Source of the DNA: Sipunculus nudus
Lineage: Eukaryota > Annelida > Sipuncula > Golfingiida > Sipunculidae
Assembly: GCA_026874595.1 (NCBI GenBank)
Contig: CM049309.1
Coordinates: forward strand, 10,073,076-10,137,075
Length of the DNA: 64,000 nucleotides
Reading direction: 5' to 3'
Shown: positions 13,001 to 28,300 of the stretch, in pieces
Numbering within the stretch: the stretch's first letter is position 1
Layout: each line of letters begins with the position of its first letter
Notes under the pieces: generated by a model
Seen by the model: the letters and a program-made list of their open reading frames with translations, nothing else
Databases searched by the model: none
Told to the model about the DNA's origin: nothing
Translations under genes and position numbers: made by a program

Positions 13001-16000
13001 CAATGGCCATTTTGCCACAAATGACCTTTCAACTTCCATACATATGCAACCAACCACCTTAGGATACTTAGTTTTTTTCTGTTTGTCAATTTTGCACATG
13101 TACTGTGTTTACTTGCAGCTGGTATATAAACAAGCTCATATGTCCATCACAGAGGTGTTATAATATAAGAGCTTTTTCTAACAAAATTGATATGTACAGT
13201 TCATTAATATGTAAGTTGAGAAAGCCAGAAATCACATAGTATCTACAAACAAGGCCTACAGGCCTAATGCGAACCTGTGCAAAGTTTGGGAGTATGAATG
13301 GAGGTTTATTTTTTAAATTTAATATTGATCCTTTTAAGTTCTGCATATCTACCTTAGTCATTATGATTTCAGCAAAATGGACATTTCTGACCTGCAAGTT
13401 TCAGACTAGGACATTTTAAAACTAGAATATGGGTAGTCGACAAGCGACTATGTGTATCCGCAGAAATCAAGAGTGGAACGGGTGAAGTGAGGCATGGATT
13501 AAGTGACAAGGGGAATAAAGTGAGGTGTGTTGCATATTAGCATGGATGTCTGCAGCATAAACATGAATGTAGGTGGTGCCATCTGTCATAAATCGAGAAA
13601 ATTGTCCAGGATGTATAAACCTGCAAAATTTCAGGTGGATAAGTCAAACCACTGCTGAGATATGAGTGATTTTACCTAAGGCAGATGAACAGATGGACGG
13701 TGTTCATAAGTGGTTGCAGGTGGCACCACCGATTTTAGTGTCTAATATAAAGCTATCAATGGGCTACATTTGTGCAAAATCTTTAGCCTGATCGATCAAA
13801 CGGTTCCCGAGATATGAGCTTGGATGTCTGCAGAGTAAACGTGAATGTAGGTGACGACACCTGTCATCAATCGAGAAAGCTGTCCAGGATGTATAAACCT
13901 GCAAAATTTCAGATGGATAAGTCAAACCACTGCTGAGATATGAGTGATTTTATCCCAAGGCAGATGAACAGATGGACGCTGTGCATTAGTGGTTGCAGGT
14001 GGCGCCACCAGTTTTGCCTACGATGAAGAGCTATGTGAGATCTATACACATGCAAAATTTTGGCCCAATCGGTCAAATGGTTCCTGAGATATGAGCTTGG
14101 ATGTCTGCAGAGTAAACGTGAATGTGGGTGGCGCCACCTGTCATAAAATCGAGAAAATTGTCCAGGATGTATAACCTTGCATAATTTCAGGTGGATAAGT
14201 CAAACCACTGCTGAGATATGAGTGATATTATCCCAAGGCAGATGAACAGATGAACTCTGTGCAAAAATGGTTGCAGGTGATGCCACTTTTTTTTTTTAGT
14301 GTATGTTATTAAGCTATCAAAGGGCTACATTTGTGCAAAATTTTTAGCCTGATCGGTCAAACGGTTCCCAAGATATGTGGGTTTATGTGTGGAAACAGAT
14401 GCACAAATGGACGCTGGGCAGCAAAAAAGGGTCAGAGGTCAACCAAAAATGAGGGCGCAGCAGTTCACATGTGACCTGATGATAAACCCAATTCACTTAA
14501 AATGCTAACCAAGTTTTTTCAAACAGTTGAAAGATATAGTTCCAATAATCTGGGAATTCTGCATCTAAACATTGTGTCTAGACATCTAGACGCTGTGTCT
14601 AGACGTCTAGACATATTGTCTTGACACCCCCCCCCCAGCCAGGTCAGTTGCCATGGTGATGTCTGGACCCCACCTGTTTGTACTGAGTGACCTCTTGACT
14701 TGGATGCTGAAACTCAGCATGTTGTCAAACCTGTTTTCAAATACAGAAAGCCTTTTTCAATTGGCTACAATGTTTTTTTAAAACTGTATTTACCCAATCT
14801 ATTCTTATAAAACTGGCAGAACCCTACCATAGAATAATTCTTGTAAAGTTTAAACCAATCAGCTTAACAGTTTCATCATAAATCAGTGTATAAGCAAGAA
14901 GAGTTTAAAATTACATTTTCGCTTGTAAAAAAACACATCAATGTAGGTGGCGCCACCAATACCTCAAAATCAAATATGACATAAGTGACAAACATTGGTA
15001 TAAAATTGGTGATATAGCTTTAAACATTTCTGGGATTTTAATTTTAGTGTGCTTTTTGGACAGATGACTAAGTTCACAACCTCCTGTAACTCAGCCAAAA
15101 ATCTCTGAACTGGAATCATTCGAACAAACTTGAGAGAGATTGTTCCAGGGATCATTTCTGTGAAATATTGGACAATTTGGCTGGACAGTTTCAGAGAAGA
15201 AGATTTTTAAAGGTTTTTAAGCTTTTCCTCTATGAAATCTAAATAAATGTAGATACCAAATAAAAAGCTCCAGGGCACCAAGTTTCACATGTGACTAATT
15301 CTTACATGTAATTTGGAGCTGCTAGCTCCAACGGTTTCTGACTTACAGCCATGAACAGCGGAAAGCAAACCCTGGACAGCGGACGGCGGACAGCTGATGA
15401 TGGACGGACGACGCTGCGCCATCGCATAAGCTCACAGGTTCGCTAAAAAGGAAGGTGAATAGCTGCATGGTTTGAAGCCTTCAGGATTTCTGGTTTTATA
15501 AGTAAGAGACTAAGTACTATACAAATGTGCTAACCTGTATTTAAGGCATATGCTTTTAAGTTACATGATTTTAACATGTGAAATATACACCGGACCTGAA
15601 AACAATTATATTTCCTAAATATAAATGCAATGAAACTATTGCAATTCCACTGGTACACACAGTCCCCTGCCATGTGTTTAACTAGGATACGGTGGTATCA
15701 ATGATCCAAAAAATTAGTAGCAAGAACCCCTTTTAAATTCAAAATATTTCCAAAATATAAACTGGCTTTAAAAAGAAAATGATAATTAGCTATTTAGTCA
15801 TCCTGATGACCCTGTTTTAACTGGGAGCAATTGGTAATTTGTAAACTAGATGGATTTGAACAAGAGACCCTGCCTGACAGCAAAATAGATGGCTCTCATG
15901 GCTGTGGTCATGAAATAAACCTGAAAATTTTATATTAACAGCTCCTGCTGTTGGTGGGATATTTGGTACCAAATTTAACATCATGTATGCAAACACCTGA

Positions 16001-19000
16001 TATCTTAAAATGTTGTGATTGGTAACATTTTGGTTTGCATGAAGAAGCCATTTTGAAAATAAACTTTTCATTCTAAGTCACACACATTTAATTTCCCTTG
16101 GTCTAAGATACAGTTCACTATGACTATAGGAAAGCTAAAATTTTCAAATTTACTCACTAATGGAGGAATAAGCAGAAAATACCATTTCACCTCACGGAGA
16201 GTAATTAGGCTACAACTGAAGTAAAATTATCATTGAGGTAAAAATCATAAAGCAATGAAATAATTAAACGTGTAAAATGTGGTAATTAATGATTAGACAA
16301 GTGGTTCATGAAATAAAAGGTAAAAATTTTGCCCAATATATGAAAACATGTGAAATCAGAAAATTTCATGACCGGCAAAATTCTAAGTTCTGTGGAAATC
16401 AGTATATAAATAATTCTATTCAATGTAGTATTCATTCAACTCCCCTAACTCCAAGAAATCCTTACATCTGATGTTTGGTGAAAGTATTCTTATATCCTGA
16501 CTAATATGTGACGAAAATTGAAGACTATTTTGGAGTGCAGAAGTTGCTACACAGAGGTGGCGCCACATGCAGGTTGTAATCATGTGCACACTGAGTCATG
16601 TCTGAGTATGTCTGTAAAATTTAGTAGAGAAAGCACAATTTGTTTTAAAGATATTTGATAAAAGAATGGGGTAGGACTGACAGATGGACAGACAGACGTG
16701 GACCATTTTAGTAGTCCTTCCATCTTACAGCAGGAGACTAATAAATTACAATATGACAATTACAGGCAACACCAACCCAAACTGAACACCCAATTCAAAG
16801 TTTTCGCAGGCTGTTTAAACGTTAACAAAACTCCTTGTCATAGACATGATTGATGAGACTGACAGATAGTGATCAATTGCACAAATGTTTAGCATGATTT
16901 AATTCAAATAAGAGTAAAAGTTGATTTGATTTGGGAAGAAGGTACTATTCAAAGTGGAAGGGTAAAGTGATTCATTCAGTAAATACGTAGACTGAGTGGT
17001 TTTCATTTTGTCTGGGCTTTGGGATGGAAATGAACACATTCGTAGAAAGGAAATAATCTTTGGCCTTGCAAGTGTCTACAGCCAGAAAAGTCTTGACTGT
17101 ATTTAACTCATGGAGAATTGTTATCACCTCAATTTGGTATGGTCAAAACATATTACATATCTGTTCGGTAAAATGCAAGAAAAATAGGGCACAGGGGTGA
17201 CAGTGACATCTATCTTAACGCTGAACGACCGCAAGTATATTGTAAAGAATCAGAAGAGGTCACAGATGATTCCAACTGTAATGTAGAAACATAAGACGGG
17301 ATAGACCCGAGTCAAATACCCTCTAGAAACAAACGACAAAAACACAGGAAATGAAACCAAAGGCAGTATCTAGATCAATACAAATAATCACGTCGACCGC
17401 TCCTAGCTTGCGGGTAGAAGAGAGTAGCCCCAAGGGGCAAATTGGGTAACCCTGACTATCTGAGAATAAATTGAACCAAAGCTGGTCATTTGCGAGCAGA
17501 CACTGAAAGTAGGCAAATTAAGGGAGGACCCCTATTACACGATGCATCTAAATGACATGGAGACAGCCGACCAGTGACCCAAAGACACCCAAACCTATCT
17601 GTCTCAATCACCACTGTCTGCTTGGTCATGGGCCAAAAGTAAAATAAACCACTTTTATCGATGCTGATATCCAATAACCAAAGTTTATTACCACCACTGA
17701 CAACAGAATAATATGTCAGTGTACAACCATAAATATTACAAATAAGCCTTCTGATATCAAGAAATTGTGACATCAACCCTGGTGATCATCCAGATGAGAG
17801 ATTTATAATGTGATTATATTGGCTTCCCCTCTGTATTCTCACACTGGATCAAATATAAGTTGCAGGGATCAATCACCTTCCAATAAATCTCCTAGGCTCC
17901 ATATTTAAGCTGCATTCAGCCTAGAACAACTGGTTCATAAGCCTGGTTATATTATTAAACACCTTCAGGCCAACTAGTGACTCAACAAACTTAATAAGCT
18001 ATAATACCAAAAGTAGGTTTTGACCTATCCCAATTATACATAGTCAAAAGGTTAGCATTTCTATGTCTCTGGGGCCCACTCACCAGGATGAATGAGTTAC
18101 AATTGTAAAAGTGGTAGGATTTGTCCAAAGACAAATCTTTAAACAAACTGCAGCTATGTTATAACAGACAGTATGTGGCCTTAAATTTCGCATATTTCCC
18201 AACAAATCCATATAATTTTGACATTATTTTGGAAATATCGCCAAGGCTGTTGTAGTGCTGTTTATATGGAATCATGCTAATTTATAGTGGGTGAACTTAG
18301 CCAGTGGAAAACCGATCCCAACCAAAGTCGTGTGGATTTGTTAAAAGAATGGGTAACATGCTTGTGGATATAATGCAATGGTTTTTGTATGAAGTTTGCC
18401 CTTGATTTAATCATTAATATACATACTAGCACCATTTGATAGGACCAGAGATGGAAATCTATGGATTAATCATAGTCTTTTTCTTTAGAAGGAATGGCAG
18501 ATTGACAATGTGTCTAAAGCAAAGATTCCTTATGTAATGATGCACGCATGCAGAGGGTTGGATGCGGAGTAAATCGCTATTGAATAAATAAATAAGGTAA
18601 GATTCTCTAAATGCATGTATCCAGCATGTGGAAGCATATCTGGCAAAATGAATCGCTACATGTAGAGATTTTTGCCAGTTCTGCATGGTATCCAGGGGCA
18701 ACATATAGAAAACATGCATGCTGCGGTGCCAGTTCATATGAAGTTTCTCAACATGCATTCAGCATTCCACATGCCGGATTCTGCATCACACATTCAGTAT
18801 GTGTGGAATCATAGCTAAATAGCTAAATACACAAAACGTTTTGCCTTCATGGAGTTCTGCATTCTACCTATTGATAATCTGTTTTCTATGATTTAAGCTG
18901 AAATAACATGTGTCCTGTTAAAATCTGTTGACCTGTTACTCTTCCATTTATTAATAATATGAATCACATAACAAGCACCCATATCAACATATGTTACAAA

Positions 19001-22000
19001 CCAATTTTAAATGGCAAGCACCATCTCCACCAAGGTCATTTCTACTCAAAACAAACTTCTTCCAGTTAAGCATTGTGGGAAGGTGTAAGGACTACCTGTC
19101 TCAACTGTCAAACTTTAAAATCAAAATATGTTACATTTCAAGGGAACAGATTCTGTTTACATTTCACATATGTATGCTTACAAAATATTGCTTATTCAAT
19201 GAAATCCTTACCATAAATATACTCAAGATTATGTTATTTGTCTTGAAACAATTTTTATTCAACATATCTGACGGACTATATTATCCTCTTCACTACGTTT
19301 ATACCTACACTTCAGGTGTATGCAGAGTTCCAAGGCACTGTTGGGTTTAAATTTCAATAGCAATAAACCCTAACCAGCATAGTTGTATTCCTGTGAGTCT
19401 AATTCTGTGCACTATGCTACTGATCTTCAGCTATCTCACAAACACACAGGTACTGGCCAGAATGAAATGCAGGTTGTAGCCTCCCTTCCAAAAACACATA
19501 TGAGGAACATCCTAAACAAAGCAAAGCCCTATCTTAATAAAACTTGCATGCTTCCCATTAAGGCCCACAATAATCATTTCAACACAGACACCTTTTTTCA
19601 CCAATGCATCATGCTTTGCACTCAAGTTTTTTGGTAACATTGTATTAGCTTCATTCACTCAGCAGTGCTTGGGGAGTGAGCTAACAGCAAGTGCTGCGAG
19701 GAATGAGGCAGCCATCACAGTACATTAGCTTATAAGCTTTGAGTCCAGTTTTTTACATTTTCAGCACACATCTCAGTGATACATTGCCGTTTGTAAGTCA
19801 TACTGGATAAGGTATGGGTAACCTCTGTATTTGTACAAGTGGAAAGAAGCCTCTCTAACAGCGAAGCCTGGTTACTAACAACAGTAACATATAATACTGT
19901 TAAAACCACACCAATCATCACATAAAGCAGAAAAACACAAGTCTCACATTATACTAATTTCTCTGGATAGATGACCAAATCTTTGATTACTTTAGATTCT
20001 ATAGGAGCGGTAAAAAATCTGTTTGTTTTATGATGAGATAATGATAGTAATGTGGGTTTTTATTAAAGGGGCCCAGAGAGCACCTCTTTGTCTCTCACAA
20101 AATGCTGACATTTTTATAGAGCATATCTCAGATGAATCTGTGGCAGGAGGTCCAGTTATTTAAAGGGATGCACCCTAAGTTCAGCTTGCCAGGGACAGGT
20201 GGCACTGCTTGTACCCTCTCACACCACCTCAAACCAGATGCAGCTGCCTGAAGGCATTTCAACTGTTGTGTTGTCACCTAACCACACAGAGAGAACAGGG
20301 TTTATCATACATTTAGGATAAATTTCAATGCCGATAAGCTAACCTCATATTCATGATATCTTAAATTCATAAACTGATTTCCTTGTCCAAATCTTCATGG
20401 AAATTGTATGAGAACAACAAACTACAAAAGTCTGACCTGTTGAGTGAGGAAGTGATACACCATGCATAGTCTGGAAGAGATCCGTAATTATATTTGCACA
20501 GGTCATCAGATAAACAGTGATGTTGATGGGAACTAGTTCCTCAAAAGATTTTTGAAGATCCTGGACTGAAGCCAGTAGTGGTCATCATTTGTTTAAACAA
20601 AAGATACAGACTTTTTTAAACATTTTACACTGTGAGTTATCAAAAACTTTGTAATGAAGGATTGAAGTAGAGAGATGTTATAATTTAAACAGAAAAAAAA
20701 CCAAGGCTGTGCCTGGGGTAACTGACTGTAAACTCTTTTTCTGGTTCTGTGAAATGATTTTACATGTTATATTTTACATATATGCTAATTGGATGCTGGT
20801 CAAATATACATCCCAGAACATTCACTGCTGTGGAATAATCATGGACTTTTTTTAGGCCATTTCAGTGCACAAGAATCCTACTATAATTTGAAAATTAGGT
20901 GTGGTAAAAAAAAAGTGTTATTCTGATCTAAACTTTGCCCATACACATCCCCTTGCAACCAAACTCTCTCCGCAGATAGATTCTTGGCTGGACACTGACC
21001 TCAGGACACTTTTGAGCCACATCCCTGTGCCCACATTGAACCTGAACATTTGTTTCTCAAATTTTCTCAAAAACAATCAAGGGGCTGCCATTTTGTGTAC
21101 GGGACGGGGTAAAATGGTTGAGATATAATTATATATTTGATAACTGATTTTCAGTAGTCATGTGACCAAGATCATAATATTCACGGACCAGCACATGTTC
21201 TTACAAAATTAAATTATGTGATGTTTTGCTGAAAATATATCAGAATTTATAATCAGGCTCCTCTCTTCTGGAGAAAAACCTTCAAATGTCAAAAAAATCT
21301 TCCCATTAAATACCATGCATAGCAATGCCCCCATATAAACTGAACTGCTTATCTCTAACATGATTAAAGTTCTTCCATTTAGCTAGCTGGCTCTTTACTC
21401 AGCTCAAATAACTTTGGTATGGATTTTGTACTTTTTGTGTCCTACACAGAATTCAATTCTTCCATTGAACTTGCAATCCCAAAATGATCAATTTTGCTCT
21501 GCTGTGCAAACCTGCAATACAAATTTAAATGAATAAAGCTGAATTAATCATCTATTCCATGACATGCTGTTGGGATTGGTAATCACAGATGCTGGTAAGA
21601 GAATTGACAGGTCCGTTTCAAAAGGTCCTTTTTGTATGATGACATTTGTTCATTTTTTTACGATGTTATTCTTTACATGGATAAAGCTGACATTTTTGCG
21701 ACCTGTTCTTGCTAACACTGCATCCGGAGGCAATGAGCAGCAAATCCTGGTCTCAAGGGCGATGGCCTCCATCTTCTGTTAGTCTATAAAGGTTTCTCTT
21801 CAAGGGGACCTTGAACCTTAACTGACACATTCCATTAACCGTGCCGTCTGACATGTTTCCATGGGGACAACCCCCCATCATTCACAGGGTTAAACTTGTA
21901 TTTTATGTGGACACAAACTACTGTATTGGGATATGTCATAGGTGAGATTCATACTAGTATCGATCACCTGTAGATTAGCAGTCTAGCCTACTGACAATAT

Positions 22001-22280
22001 CGTTAAACCCAGTTAATGTTATACGCTGTAATCTTTTTGAGTAATCATTATAAACTGTCTGGAACCAGGTTAGAAGGTCTAATGTTGTCTCAATCTGGGC
22101 TTATTACCATTGACTATGCTGTAAAAATTATTAACTGTATCAGAAACAATGTACTTAGTTGATTTCTGATGACACTGTCCTTTGACAGTTCCGAGTAACC
22201 TTTGACCAGCTGCGTAAATAAGTTAGAGATAAAATGATTTATCATAAGCGAATAAGTGCCCTGCTCAGTTCACAGAACTG

Positions 22281-22363
<83 letters not shown>

Positions 22364-25300
22364 GATAGGGTATATACGTGAATGTACCTTATTCCTAATA
22401 ACAATATGTGATGTGAATATCAATTTCATTAATAAAGAGGAACGTCAGTATCATTCTTTTTTTATCGTTCACATGCGCCTGTTTGTTATGGAAGTACTGA
22501 CGTGCATGCATATATACATTTATTGACAGGTCTTAAAAGCCAAAGCAACAAATATACAGTGCATTTAGATTTATAAATCGTCATGGTTATATTAAAGTAA
22601 GAGTTATATCCCTATTCTTTAGCAATCAATCGATACCACCAATACAGCATGCAACGCATTTCGGTTATCGTATCGACGCCGTGTATCGATTCGTATCGAT
22701 ATATCAATATATTGATACAGCCCTAAGAATTACCTAGATTTCATTAATATGTACCCACAGTAAGCCAGAAATCACAAAAATTCTATAGAAAAGGTTAAGT
22801 GAATAGCTGGCTTTAAATTAAGTCAAAATGTGAGATTTAGAGAATAATCACCAATTTCAATGGACATGAACCTACAGGTGAAACAGACTACAGGTCTTTT
22901 TAAACTTAATGAATAAAAATTAATTTAAATGTACTTATAATACTTCAATTATTATGGATACAAATAACCTTTGTTAATACTAAACATTTATGTCAACATA
23001 TGGTGACAAACAATGAACCTCTTAGGTGACAATGACAGAACAAGAGACCTATGGGTCACGACGCTCAGCTGTTATATATGATAAAAAAATATTATTTAGA
23101 AATGAGGCACATGCTGGTTTTGTGTGGTAATAAATATAAGCTGTATTATGAGTTGTTGTTGTTTAGCTTATGTATGATTTTGATAGTATTATTATATCAA
23201 ATAGTATTTATTTTATTAACAAATGGAGTACTACTGTCACACAGATTTTGACTTGGCCATATAACTTATAAGCAGAACATATAATATAAAAGTTTAACTA
23301 TTTATTAAAAAAATTACAAATATTGTCCCAAATATAATTTTTATTAAAAATAATAAAAGAATCATATGATTTTTTAAAATGAAATATAACTGATATGATT
23401 ATTAAAATAATATTAAAGAATATATTCATACATGCATTCATGAATACATTTTGAAAGTATTTGCACAAGTATTCATATACTTTCATTTTTACCTGAATTC
23501 CCATTCTTTATGCAAGAAATTTTATAATGGAGTACATAATCATATTCGTATTTAAATACAATTACAAAGTATTCGCACCATGTCTGGTATTTATTCAGTT
23601 TTCACCAAACAATGATGATGAGAATCCAGAATATACAAATTTCACACATTTAAATAATGATCATAAGTACCTGGTTTTATGGCTTTTATTTATATTAAAA
23701 AATAACTGTAAAAAATTCATTTTGGATTAATTTCACATCAATGTACACACTAGACACAGTAGGAATCTAGATTAATATTATCAACTGCATCTTTGTCTAT
23801 CATTAATTTCCTTCATATAATCCTTAATAATTAGTAATGAATAATATGATTTACTTCTTTATCATTAAAAATGAACTGAAAAACGCCATAGGTGACTGCA
23901 TGGTGTTGTTTGGAATATGTGACATTCTACCCATCGATACAAGATTCTTATATCATCAGAAACTGCAAGTTAATTTCCTGTTATTATAAACTAACAAATT
24001 CCTTTTCTATTTTTCTTTAATTTGTTATTAAAAACCAATAAAAATTTATTAATTTATTGTTTATTGTTATGTTGTTGGTTAAAACTACTAGATGAGTTGG
24101 GTTGAACACCTGGATCAACTGTGGCTGGCCATAAGCTGCCTGGATTCTCCCCTCAAGCGTGCATAATTTGATGAAAGGTCAACAAGGTCAACATACAGGT
24201 GACTCAAGAGGGGCTGGAGAGAGCCAAAGTCTGACAGGGTCTCATAAAAAACATTAATAAAAGCTACAATATTTGGCAAATTTCTTTCAGCTTTCTAAAC
24301 TAAAAAGCTGAAATCCTTATGTGTGCATGATATGAAAATTATATACAGTGCTCACGGGAAACAAACGTGCCTTGGTCACAGTTGGGCAAAATTTAAGGTA
24401 CTAATTTTATATTTATACTAATAACTTATAAAATTTGAAAAATTCAGAACTAATTTTGGGTATTCAATTGAATCTTGATTAAATAATGTTACATCCCTGA
24501 CAAAAAAAATCTCTAGCTTCAGCAATCCCCTTGTTAAGGGAGTAAATATATTTCTTGATTTTTTACAAAGTGCATCATGTTTGGGCCCATAATTTAAAAA
24601 AAATACACAATACTGACATCATTTCTGGCATGTGCATAGTGAATGTATAGAAAATTATGTATATTATATATGATCAAAGTCAGATCAGTGGTTTTGATAT
24701 TAGGCAGTCTTAAAGTGTAACATTGGGTTTTTAATGGAAAAATGAAGTTTTTCATTGATATCTCGAAGGAATTAAGTCCTAGTGACCAAATTCTTGGCAT
24801 GGTAGGGGATTTTGGAGAAATCTAACTGTATGCCAAATTTAAGGAACTTAGAGCTGAAGCTCGGGAGCTGAGCTCTAGCAAACTGCATAACACTAGCAAT
24901 ATGTGAAAGGTGCTTGAAAACTTGAATAAAATCTACAGTTTTTGATCAACTGGTTTCAGATTTTTGGTGTTAACAGTTGAAATGCTAACAAAAACATGCT
25001 GTGAAAATTAAATGCACAGCAGTTACAGCAAAAAAACGTGCCATGGTCAAAGTTGGGCAAAATTTAAGGTACCAATTTTTTATTTTTGCTAATATTTTTA
25101 AAAATTTAAAAGATTTTGATCTAATTTTGGGTATACAATTTAATTTTGATTAATAAAAGTAATATTACTGGAAAAAAAGTGCTTAGCTTTAACAAGTTTT
25201 GTGTTAAGTGATAAAATTTCTTTCATGATTATTTACAAAATGCATTATGTTTGGGCCCATAACTTTTTTAAATTAAATAATACAGACCTAATTTCTGGCA

Positions 25301-28300
25301 TGTACATAGGAATTATATAGAGGATTATTTATAGGAAATATGAGGAAAAACAGATGAGTGGTTTTCATATTAGGCAGTCCTAAAGTTTGAAAATAGGTTT
25401 TTAATAAAAAATTGAGGTTTTTCCTTAATTTCTCAAAGGAATGAAGTCGCAAAGACCCAGTTTTCGGCTTGGTAGGAGATCTTGGGGACATCTAACATTA
25501 TGCTGAATTTTGGATTCCTAGGTCTTACGGTTTCAAAACGTGCCACATCTACGGACGGACGGACGGACGGACGGACAGACGGACGGACGACGGACAATGG
25601 ACCACGACTATAGCTCAGATGACTTATAGTCAGCTGAGCTAAAAATGTAACATCCCAACCACATATGAGTTATGTTTTACATAAAAATAAACCATCAACA
25701 CTTTATTTAAAGAAAAATATATGCGAGTGATGTATTAAAAAATTGAATTTTCACTAAATGCCAATACAATTTTCACACAGGGACATTACTACTTGGCTGT
25801 ACTCAGATGGACATTGACTATCAAGTGTTTTATGTTTACATCATTACTATGTTGTAGGTATTGTAACCCAAAGCCGGCAATTTCAACCCTATATCATCAA
25901 ACAGAAAAAGTGCACATAAAATCACAAGCAAAAGTCTTGAGATAAACCACAAAAATTACACAGAAAAATACCATTTATTTTTCTTACCGTAGCTTGGTTG
26001 AGAACCAAAATGTGAATTCCCCGATTCTTTTCCGGTTCCGAATCCTCATGAATCTGCAATACATAACACAGATAACAGCTCTAGGTAAATTGTTTCTCTT
26101 TCCGTGGTTCTTTATTGGGCCTATGTGCCTCACTAACCCAGCTAAAGCCTTGGGAATAAGGATGAAAGACTCTCAGGGGGACATTTTTCACTTGAAACTC
26201 TGAAGGTGGTGATGGGGGATTCTGGGAAGGTGTTTTTATTGGGTTCCTTCCTTCCACAGGCATTATCATCACAACAAACAAAAGTAAATTTGTGAAGCCA
26301 TAACTACATGATATATAAGGCTGCAGCTGGGACAGTTGGATCCCTTGACCTTTATGTTGGCTCTTTTTATAGAAATCATAAATAAACAAGAATAATATAG
26401 ATAAAAAAACAATAAGTAATTCCTTAGAAAAAAATTTGTAATTAGAGATTAAATTAAAACACCCATACATACAAGAAACATTATGATACAAGGAAAATCT
26501 GCTGACCGTGCCACCTATATTTTTTTTTAATTCATGATCACCAAAGCAGATTTACCATATTTTGATTGAAAATCAAAGCAGTGGAAGATCTTGTTAACTG
26601 CTGGCAGGTATCAAGAATGATCATGTTTATTATTTGTAAATACAAACTTTTTTTTGCATTGCAACATTCAACGCTACATGTATGAATAACGTGCATGATA
26701 AGCTGATGATGTTACGGTATAAATGACTGTTCATCTATTTAGATGGGGAGGATAAATTCATGAAGGTTTTATATTCATGATAATTCATGATGGCAAATAT
26801 CGTGAATTTAAGTCCTTTGTGAACAAGCAGCGGACCACAGTATATTCTGCTATGAGCATTAAATTGTCATTGTAGACAGAGACACTGACATATACTGAAT
26901 GGTAACAAAATTGAATCCTTAGGCCAAAAAAAAAAAAGGTATGGTTCTCAGGCACTTTTTTCAGAAATCAGTGATGGGGGCGTTTTTTATCATCTTTTTT
27001 GTATGTTTCGATACAAATGTCATATGATCAGGGAAACACATTACAACAACATAATTTTTTTCTAAAAAGGTAAAAGCACTACATAACAAAGGAAAACTTA
27101 TCAAAATTGTATTATTTTATCTTCTTGTGAGATGAAAATCAAAATAAAAATTTTTTATGCAGGGGTTAAAATTGACACAGGCAGTATCTGAGAACCATAC
27201 CTTTTTTTGGCCTTAGGGCTCTGGTGATATTCAATCTACCAGGCTTACCATTTGCAACACATGTTTTAATTGTTTTTAAAACTAAACATTTTCAAAGCAT
27301 GTGACATTTCAACTGGGATTAATGGAAATTCTATGCTTGGATCAGCATACTGCAGCTATTGCCAAATTAGCTAGAAAAAAAAAAGAAATTAACAGTAAAA
27401 ATTCATTAAAATGTTTTATTTTTTAGATTTGTACACTAGTTACTGGTATCATGAGCTGTGATTGGGTTATTGGACATTGCCTTAATTATTGTCTTCAATA
27501 TACAATACTACTTCTTCATCTCTGCATATTCTTGTATTTATTCAGTGAAACTCAATATCTATGAGATAAACACAGTAGACATATCCTTTGTGTACCTTTA
27601 TAATACACTAGGAGTGCTTTATAATGAGGAGTATTTACACTGCAATAAACTGAAATGCTAGGCCAAAAAAAAAAATAAAAGGTATGGTTCTCAGGCACCA
27701 CCTGCATCAGTTTTTAACCCCTGCATCAAAATTTTTATTTTGATTTTCAACAGAAACTTACCAATTTTGAGCTCCAGCCACTTGGACATTTCTTTCAAGA
27801 ATATAAAATTTCCTTTGTTATATAGTGCTTTTACTTATTAAGCAAATTGAATCTGTTATTATCATGCTTTTTCCTTATCATTTGACATTTTTATAAAAAC
27901 ATACAAAATAATTTAAAATAAACAAGGGACCTATGGGTCACGGCGCTCAGCTGTTATATATGATAAAAAATATGATTTAGGAACAAGGCACATGCTGGTT
28001 TGGTGTGGTAATAAATATTAGCTTTATTATGAGTTGTTGGTGTTTAGCTTATGTATGATTTTGATATTATCTTTGGAGACAGGGAAGAGGATTGATTTCA
28101 TTTATTTTATTAACAAATGGAGTACTATTGTCACACAGATTCTGACTTGGCCATATAACTTATAAGCAGAACATATGATATAAGAGTTTAACTATTTATT
28201 AACAAAAATTACAAATATTGTCCCAAATATAATTTATATTAAAATTAATAAGAGAATCGTATGATTTTTTAAAATGAAATATAACTGAAATGATTATTAA

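Noticed and set aside
22620-22735. hAT-like terminal sequence near 'gatacagccctaag'
   Set aside because: Only one possible end is visible; no matching inverse end or target duplication was found.
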